Below, one piece after another: positions 60,294 through 64,000 of a stretch of DNA of 64,000 nucleotides. A program made the position numbers and the translations under genes. How positions within the stretch are numbered: position 1 is the first letter of the stretch; each line of letters opens with the position of its first letter. Source of the DNA: Calamus simplicifolius (Eukaryota > Streptophyta > Magnoliopsida > Arecales > Arecaceae); NCBI GenBank assembly GCA_900491605.1, contig UESW01004629.1, forward strand, positions 581,587 to 645,586, written 5' to 3'. A model generated the notes under the pieces. It made no database searches, was not told the origin of the DNA, and worked only from the letters and a program-made list of their open reading frames with translations.

Positions 60294-60364
60294 GGCTTCT
60301 GGGAGAAGAGAGGGGACGAAGGACGTAGCTCCGGGAGATCGTTCGCTACCTCTTTCTTATCCCC

Positions 60365-60381
60365 CCTTCCTGGCGCGCCAA
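60365..60381 (-). other. Primer-binding site
   Basis: On the minus strand TTGGCGCGCCAGGAAGG follows the LTR end CATCATCA after a two-base spacer. It resembles the sites at 25083 and 35429. Confidence 0.7.
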
Positions 60382-60949
60382 TCTGATGATGCTCGATCAC
60401 CCCTCCTAGACGTTGGGAACGGAGGCCCTTCTTCTTCACCAGGTTGCTGCAAAGAAGTCCCAAGACCGGAGAGGGCTCCCCGGTGGGACCCTCCGACGCC
60501 CAAGTTAGTGACAGAGGTCACAGTAGAGAAGGAGCTCGAGAGAGCTCTTGAGGAGGGAGAGGTCTTAGAAGGATCAGGTAGTTCCTTTGAGAGTTAGGGC
60601 ATCAAGTGCGTAAAATGTGTGTTACCTGGTTTTCGACGTAATTTACCCTTTTATAGGGGTTGATGCTGGCACCATCACGTGGGTTTTCGTGGAGTTAGAA
60701 GGTTTGCTGAGCCGTTGCGTGAATCTGGGCTGGTTGGGCGGTGCACGTATGACGCTGTCGGGCGGCGCGCGTCGCGCGTCTGACGTTGTCGGGTGGCGCG
60801 CATCAAAGAGGTGGTTTTTTGAACTGCTGGGGCTGATCTGGCGGAACCGTGGGGTCCCGTCTTGTCAGGGCTGAGCTGGGTCGACCTGAGATGGCCGGGG
60901 CCCATCCAGCCGGCAAGGCAGTGCGGGGCGGGGCCGAATCGGCGGACTT

Positions 60950-61790
60950 GGAGACGACGGGGCCGAGTCGGACCGGCCGGGGATGGCCTTGGCCGACTTA
61001 GCAGGACCAGAGACGCCGGGGCCGAGTCGGGATGGCCGGGGACGACCTTGGCCGACTCGGTGGGACAGGGGACGTCGGGGCCGAGTCGGGCGAGCCAGGG
61101 ATGGCCTTGGCCGACTCGGTGGGACCGGAGACGCCGGGGCCGAGTTGGGCCGGCCGGGGACGGCCTTGGCCGACTCGGCGGGACGGGGGATGCCGGGGCC
61201 GAGTCGGGCCGGCCAGGGATGGCCTTGGCCGACTCGGCGGGCTGGAGACGACGGGGCCGAGTCGGACCGGCCAGGGATGTCCTCGGCCGACTCGGCGAAG
61301 CTGGAGATGCCGGAGCCGAGTCGGGCTGGCAAGGGATGGCCCTGGCTGACTCGGCGGGGCTGGAAACGACGGGGCCGAGTCGGACCGGCCAGGGATGGCC
61401 TTGGCCGACTCGGCGAAGCTGGAGACGCCGGGGCCGAGTCGAGCTGGCCAGGGATGGCCCTGGCCGACTCGGCGGGACCGGAGATGCCGGGGCCGAGTCG
61501 GGCCGACCAAGGGTGGCCTTGGCCGACTCGGCGGGACTGGAGAAGCCGGGGCCGAGTCGGGCCGGCCGGGGATGGCCTTGGCCGACTCGACGAAGCTAGA
61601 GACGCCGAGGCCGAGTCGGGCTGGCCAGGGATGGCCCTGGCCGACTCGGCAGGACCGGAGACGCCGGGGCCGAGTCGAGCCGGCCAGGGGTGGCCTTGGC
61701 CGACTCGGCGGGACTGGAGAAGCCAGGGCCGAGTCGGGCCAGCCGGGGGTGGCCTTGGCTGACTCGGCGGGACTGGAGACGCGGAGGAAG
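60950..61790. repeat. GC-rich tandem array, about 59-bp unit, about 14 copies
   Basis: Homologous to 53200-54160, with some units added or lost relative to the left LTR. Gives the same phantom ORFs on both strands. Confidence 0.9.
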
Positions 61791-61919
61791 TGTCGGGGCC
61801 GCCCTGCTTAGAGAAGTAGGGGCCGCCTGGGTGGTGCCAGGGCCGGCTAGCTTGGACACGCCGTGGCCGGCTAGGAACCGGGGCCGCCTAGCTTGGAGAG
61901 GCCGGTCTTGGAAGGTGTC

Positions 61920-62600
61920 GGCCTTGGAGGCCGGCGCTGGAGACGATGCTGGAGGCCAACGCTGAAGGCTGACGCTAGAGTCTATCGGCCTTTGGCCAGC
62001 GCTGGAGGCTGACGATGGAGGCCGACGCTGGAGGCCGTTGCTGAAGGCCGACGCTGGCGGCTGGCGCTGGAGTCTGTCGGCCTTTGGCCAGCGCTGGAGG
62101 CTGGCGATGGAGGGCGACGCTGGAGGCCGACGCTGGCAGCTGGCGCTGGGGGCCGACACTAGAGCCGTCGCTGGAGGCCGACGCTGGCGGCTGGCGTTGG
62201 AGTCTGCCGGCCTCTGGCCAGCGCTGGAGGCCGTTGCTGGAGTCAGACGCTGGCGGCTGGCGCTGGAGTCTGTCGGCCTTTGGCCAGCGCTGGAGTCTGG
62301 CGATGGAGGCCGACGCTGGAGGCCGTTGCTGGAGGCCGACGCTGGCGGCTGGCGCTGGGGGCCGACATTGGAGTCTGCCGGCCTCTGGCCAGCGCTTGAG
62401 GCCGTCGCTGGAGGCCGACGCTGGCGGCTGGCGCTGGAGTCTGTCGGCCTTTGGCCAGCGCTGGAGGCTGGCGATGTAGGCCGACGCTGGAGGCCGTCGC
62501 TGGAGGCCGACGCTGGCGGGTGGCGCTGGGGGCCGACGCTGGAGCCGTCGCTGGAGGCCGACGCTGGCGGCTGGCGCTGGAGTTATCGGCCTTTGGGGCC
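61920..62600. repeat. Expanded second GC-rich array
   Basis: Homologous to 54290-54680 but about 290 bp longer, with extra gtctgtcggcctttggccag and ggaggccgacgctggcggct units. It shows unit gain or loss since the LTRs separated. Confidence 0.85.
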
Positions 62601-62648
62601 GTCCAAAAAATTTTATTTTTTATGAGGTCAACTGGCCCCATCAATGGC

Positions 62649-63420
62649 TTGTATGCTGTGCAAATACTAGGTATTCTATTTTATCTCCTTCTTGTTACTG
62701 ATGAATGATTGAATGTTCTATATTTTCTATATGGCACAAGAAGTATGTTGTGCTACAATTACCAAAGTGCATCTTATATTCATAAATAGTAGATGCTTGT
62801 AAATTTTTGTATATCAGTTTTGATCAACTCGGGTTGATGTTTCCTTTGTTTCATTTTTTTTCTGAGCAGGAAGGGGTAGAGGTAGGGGTGGACACCAGTC
62901 AGATGCCCCAAGGGGACGCTTTGGTGGTAGGAGCTTTAGGAGGAACAATGGAGCAGAGCAGACATGCCGAGGGAAAATGGGTTCGATCAGAGAGTTGCAC
63001 GCCAAGAAAGGGGCATATTGGGTAGTCAAGCTATGAGGATTGGGCAGCACCAGTCATCAGAAGCTGCAGCTTAGATATCAAGAGTTCTCGGGTACTTCCA
63101 AGGTGTCGAAGCATGGCCCCTGCACCCAGCATGCTCGTTCCTGGTCCTTAGCTAACAAAATGTGATCGTCATTTTCCGTATAACATTTACCTAGCTGCAA
63201 GTTGGATATGGTATCCTGTTACTTTTTCTGTTTTTCTTATTTATTTTTTGGATGGGTAGAAAGTCAGCAGTAAAGTTGGGGAAAAAAATATGTTGTTTAA
63301 ATTTTGACTTTGAAATGTTCGTTAAATTTGTTTCAGGTTTTGAAAGCTATAGAACGCTCGCTCTTCATCCTTCCCGATCTGAGGTGTCTGTCACTCGATT
63401 TGGATCATCTTTCGTGGACG
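62649..63420 (+). pseudogene. Host-gene 3' end, copy 2, with frameshifted RGG exon
   Basis: 62649-63192 matches 54730-55292. The exon homologue is 62870-63074 after the acceptor tctgagcag. Relative to copy 1 it lacks 24 bp (cagcgacagggactacagtg and four more) and gains gagca, a net change of 19 bp that shifts the frame. Beyond 63192 the sequence continues as agctgcaagttggatatgg, a likely continuation of the original 3' untranslated or downstream DNA absent from copy 1. A tttgtttcag acceptor-like site lies near 63330. Confidence 0.65.
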
Positions 63421-64000
63421 ATGGCTGCTGGCAACTCCGTCCCTCTGACCGGTAGTGATCGACGGAAGGCTCTTGCTGTTTCTTCTCGTCGCCCGAGCGG
63501 AAGCTCGTTCTCTTGGTCAATTTCGGAGCCTTCGTCGGAAGAAATCGATGCCCTGGAGAAGCTTTTCCCTGATGTTATCCAGCTTCCTATCGCGGCGGTT
63601 GACCAGGAGATTGCTGATTGGTCTCAATCAGGATTGATCGTGCGCTGCCTCTCTCGCTGGGTTCCCTCTGAAGCTGTTGTCCGGGAGCTTCGCAGAGGAG
63701 GTATCGCTGGAGGGATTGAGATTATCGGCCTTGCCTATTGCACATTCCTACTGAAATTTGAACTCCAGGTTGCTCGTGACGCCGTGTTGTTGCAGTCGTG
63801 GATTGTCAACGGCCAGCCCCTTGCTGCGGAGGCATGGCGTCCAGGCTTCATCCCTGCCGAAGATGCTCTGCACCATGCTCTGCTCTGGATTCAGCTTCCC
63901 AAGCTACCGATTGAGTTTTGGACGGAAGAGACTCTTCGAGCAATCCTCTCTGTTGCTGGCCAGTATGTGTTCATGGACTCTTCTACGAAGGAGAAGAGAC
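63421..64000 (+). CDS. DUF4283-like protein, 5' part (runs off the window)
   Basis: ATG at 63421 opens 193 codons without a stop to the window end. A Ser-rich N-terminus (about 1-40) leads into a segment with IVRCLSRWVPSEAVVREL, YCTFLLKFELQVARDAVLLQ and WIVNGQPLAAEAWRPGF, then ALLWIQLPKLPIEFWTEETL. This pattern is that of DUF4283, found in plant LINE ORF1-like and related zinc-knuckle proteins. It is therefore more likely the start of a LINE ORF1 or a derived gene than an ordinary host gene. The next part, beyond the window, should show a CCHC knuckle if so. Confidence 0.75.
   Translation, partial: MAAGNSVPLTGSDRRKALAVSSRRPSGSSFSWSISEPSSEEIDALEKLFPDVIQLPIAAVDQEIADWSQSGLIVRCLSRWVPSEAVVRELRRGGIAGGIEIIGLAYCTFLLKFELQVARDAVLLQSWIVNGQPLAAEAWRPGFIPAEDALHHALLWIQLPKLPIEFWTEETLRAILSVAGQYVFMDSSTKEKR

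Larger units (their letters stand above)
55293..60383 (-). mobile_element. Interior of a Tat-like gypsy element, truncated in integrase
   Basis: From the 5' LTR (60384-62643) the minus strand runs PBS, gag, protease, reverse transcriptase, RNase H and integrase. It is cut at 55293 before the integrase C-terminal region, so polypurine tract and 3' LTR are absent here. What lies left of the cut is the duplicated host-gene end and then the solo LTR. Confidence 0.9.
60384..62643 (-). repeat. 5' LTR of the truncated gypsy element (2260 bp)
   Basis: Same termini as the solo LTR (TGATGATGCTCG...GGCCCCATCA) and followed by ATGGC at 62644-62648. It carries the conserved block as ccgacgcccaagttagtga (about 60499) and a longer second array. 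Single-base differences from the solo LTR are scattered throughout. Confidence 0.9.

Overview
The window is nuclear DNA from a flowering plant with a repeat-rich genome. The mix of Ty3/gypsy, Ty1/copia, hAT and Tourist elements and the GC-rich LTRs suggest a monocot such as a palm, but that is inference; only 'angiosperm' is well supported. One conventional host gene looks intact: a single-exon cationic amino acid transporter (CAT family, minus strand, 8368-10149) with its own TATA box. The rest is AT-rich intergenic DNA packed with nested and broken transposable elements.

Left part (1-8 kb): the 3' end of a plus-strand gypsy element (tandem repeats, polypurine tract, 874-bp LTR), a diverged tandem duplication at 2.0-3.3 kb, then a 2565-bp non-autonomous hAT transposon. 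This transposon has 20-bp terminal inverted repeats and an 8-bp target duplication, and most of its interior is a GATC-rich 83-bp satellite in about 22 copies. From 8 to 18 kb come the CAT gene, two Tourist-like MITEs of one family and AT-rich spacer.

Middle (18-43 kb): a 7.9-kb Tat-like gypsy element on the minus strand. Gag start is fused by deletion to the end of pol, and the integrase has an Asn at a catalytic Asp. Between integrase and the 3' LTR it carries plus-strand (antisense) ORFs with a TATA box. Then come remnants of related LTRs, a very degenerate LINE reverse transcriptase, a third, truncated gypsy of the same LTR family on the plus strand, and a non-coding LTR-element derivative.

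Right part (41.6-64 kb): an Athila-like gypsy on the minus strand is interrupted in its protease region by a young 5.0-kb Tork-like copia element (TSD TCCAT). A decayed hAT/BED transposase follows. The most unusual structure is at 52.6-63.2 kb. A solo LTR flanked by its target duplication (ATGGC) is followed by the last intron and an RGG-coding last exon of an apparent host gene. This joins abruptly to a truncated gypsy integrase, which runs back through RT, protease, gag, PBS and a second LTR, again followed by ATGGC and a second copy of the same host exon. It looks like a duplication formed between a solo-LTR form and a full-length form of one insertion. A DUF4283-like ORF starts at 63421 and runs off the window.

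Across families, two motifs recur: a conserved block reading CTTGAGCGTCGGAGGGTC in at least five LTRs, and tandem arrays rich in CTCGG...CCGAG dyads.
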